A stretch of 64,000 nucleotides of DNA from the NCBI GenBank assembly GCA_033064195.1, contig JARBJD010000097.1, forward strand, positions 124,001 to 188,000, read 5' to 3'. The position numbers and the translations under genes were made by a program. The notes under the pieces are model-generated. The model was not told where the DNA came from, ran no database searches, and saw nothing but the letters and a program-made list of their open reading frames with translations. Positions 62,764 through 64,000 of this stretch are shown one piece after another. The stretch comes from Blattamonas nauphoetae. Lineage: Eukaryota > Preaxostyla > Oxymonadida. Positions within the stretch are counted from its first letter, which is position 1; each line of letters opens with the position of its first letter.

Positions 62764-64000
62764 TCCGAGCTCTTCTCTTTTCACACTCGCTTTCACTTCA
62801 CTCTTCTTCATTCTCTTCCACTTTGATAAAACAACACCCAGATGAAAGATGATGAGTGAAGTGCTCCCAAACAGAACATGCTTGGAGGAACAGACACATA
62901 CGTGCCCAATCGTTTCGAGTTGACAGCCGAGTCGGCAAACGAATCTGCACAGCGTTGCGAATGAGAAGACCACACTCCAAGCGACGAGTTTTGTTTCATC
63001 GACGAATCCACCATGTTCAGTGAGGCCTCTGTTTAGATCAGAGCAGGACAGTGAACAGCTGCATCACGCGGCAGTTCTCCGAAACAGGCGAGTGGGATGT
63101 GTGGTGAAGACGCCGAAGCGAGCGCACAGCAGGCGAACCAGCGAAACCTCTGTCGGCGAGGGAGAAGGAGAGAAGACCAGCGACAGTCGCGATTTGGTGA
63201 GGACACTCGTCGGTTGGATCGGAAGAGACGATGAGATGCTGATCAGTGCAGATTCCACAGACGGAAGTCGCTCGTCTCATCCACATCACCCATCCAACAA
63301 GTTCGAACACAATCCACCGACACATTCAACCATTCAAGTCCCATCCACCAATCTTCGCTGAGCCTGAAGGAAGAGGCTGCGAGAGAGAGTCCCTCCATTC
63401 TGCTTCAGCGTCCAGAATGCCCAACAGGCCATGCGAGTCCAGTCAACCAAGTCGGCCAGTTCTTCGATGAGCAGCACTGGCTCCTGGATCAGTGGAGTGT
63501 CGAGTGGGACAGCGTGACAAAGCATGCATGGCCATGTGTCCAGACGAGAGAGTGACGACGATGTCGCGGAGCTGGATGGCTGAAGGGTGGAAGCAGTGTG
63601 GCTCGTTCTCGATTGTAGTTGGGAAGTGAGTGAGTGTGGACACACGAAAAGCCAAGTCTGAGAATTCGATCCAACCCACTCCCACATCACCCCCTTCGAC
63701 CATCCAAAGTGTGGCCTTCCTCCAACATGCTGTCCTTCTTTGAGCACATCACGCCATTCCTGTTCGTCCAGTCCTTCGATCAGAATGTCGTTCGGCGAAG
63801 TGTCGGCACCACAATTGGACAGACAAGCGAGGTTCAGAGAGATCGAGGCTGGCGACGATGGGAAGATGTGGACAGCACCTGACTGCCCTCGCCTGAGACA
63901 CAGTGCTGAAGAACGACTTCACGCAGAGTGAGAGAAGAAGCTGAGGAAACCTCAATCGCGGCTGGTCCACTTCCTGCCGTTCTGTGGATGTGAGTGAGAA
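62764..64000. other. No supported gene to the window end
   Basis: Several short frames exist on both strands, but none shows a domain, paralog or consistent splice pattern. The base composition is like 2465-5451, and old gene remnants are possible. Confidence 0.45.

Noticed and set aside
62764-64000. Frames of 100-140 codons near the window end
   Set aside because: Several compete on both strands, and none has recognisable motifs or codon-consistent character.

Overview
The window looks like nuclear DNA of a protist, most likely an oxymonad-type flagellate (Blattamonas/Monocercomonoides relatives). That assignment is inference. It rests on very short GT-AG introns (about 30-130 nt), large lineage-expanded protein families that I recognise from such genomes (ARM/HEAT-like proteins, beta-helix surface proteins with pseudokinase tails, coiled-coil plus SPRY-like proteins), and three DIRS-type tyrosine-recombinase retrotransposons. 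No bacterial operon, rRNA, tRNA or CRISPR array was seen.

Layout. 1-10.7 kb: two paralogous helical-repeat genes (1397-2464 and 5452-6423, +), then on the minus strand a five-exon protein kinase with coiled coil and SPRY-like tail (8858-6670) and a related gene lacking the kinase domain (10724-9177). 10.7-20.4 kb: a 129/130-bp satellite array of about 40 copies, split by a 4.5-kb DIRS element (13093-17630). 21.3-23.3 kb: a C2H2 zinc-finger gene and Cys-rich coding remnants. 23.5-35.7 kb: a coiled-coil/SPRY-like host gene, internally duplicated with a 1219-bp period and then split by an 8.8-kb composite insertion (25994-34813, 5-bp target duplication ACACT); a second DIRS element (27488-32183) sits inside that insertion. 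36-45.6 kb: a divergent pair of beta-helix membrane proteins; the rightward one is 2148 aa and stops by TAG just before the end of its pseudokinase tail. 46.2-50.8 kb: a third DIRS element, inserted in a fragment of the same surface-protein family; an empty version of the insertion site survives at about 41.16-41.21 kb. 52.5-55.3 kb: a three-exon long-chain acyl-CoA synthetase with an unusual acidic tail. 55.46-55.87 kb: a fold-back MITE with 8-bp target duplication. 56.2-60.3 kb: two convergent genes overlapping at their 3' ends. 60.6-62.8 kb: an apparently intact six-exon member of the coiled-coil/SPRY-like family, which serves as the template for reading the broken copies. The rest is intergenic.

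The most unusual content is the DIRS trio. Each has inverted terminal repeats and an internal complementary region that is the reverse complement of its two joined ends. In two of the three, the whole reverse transcriptase frame is nested inside a longer frame that stays open from gag to recombinase. A second theme is a nearly identical SPRY-like segment shared by the kinase gene and the coiled-coil family, suggesting exon shuffling or gene conversion. The genes do not form a pathway: signalling (kinase), surface display (beta-helix proteins) and lipid activation (acyl-CoA synthetase) are simply neighbours.
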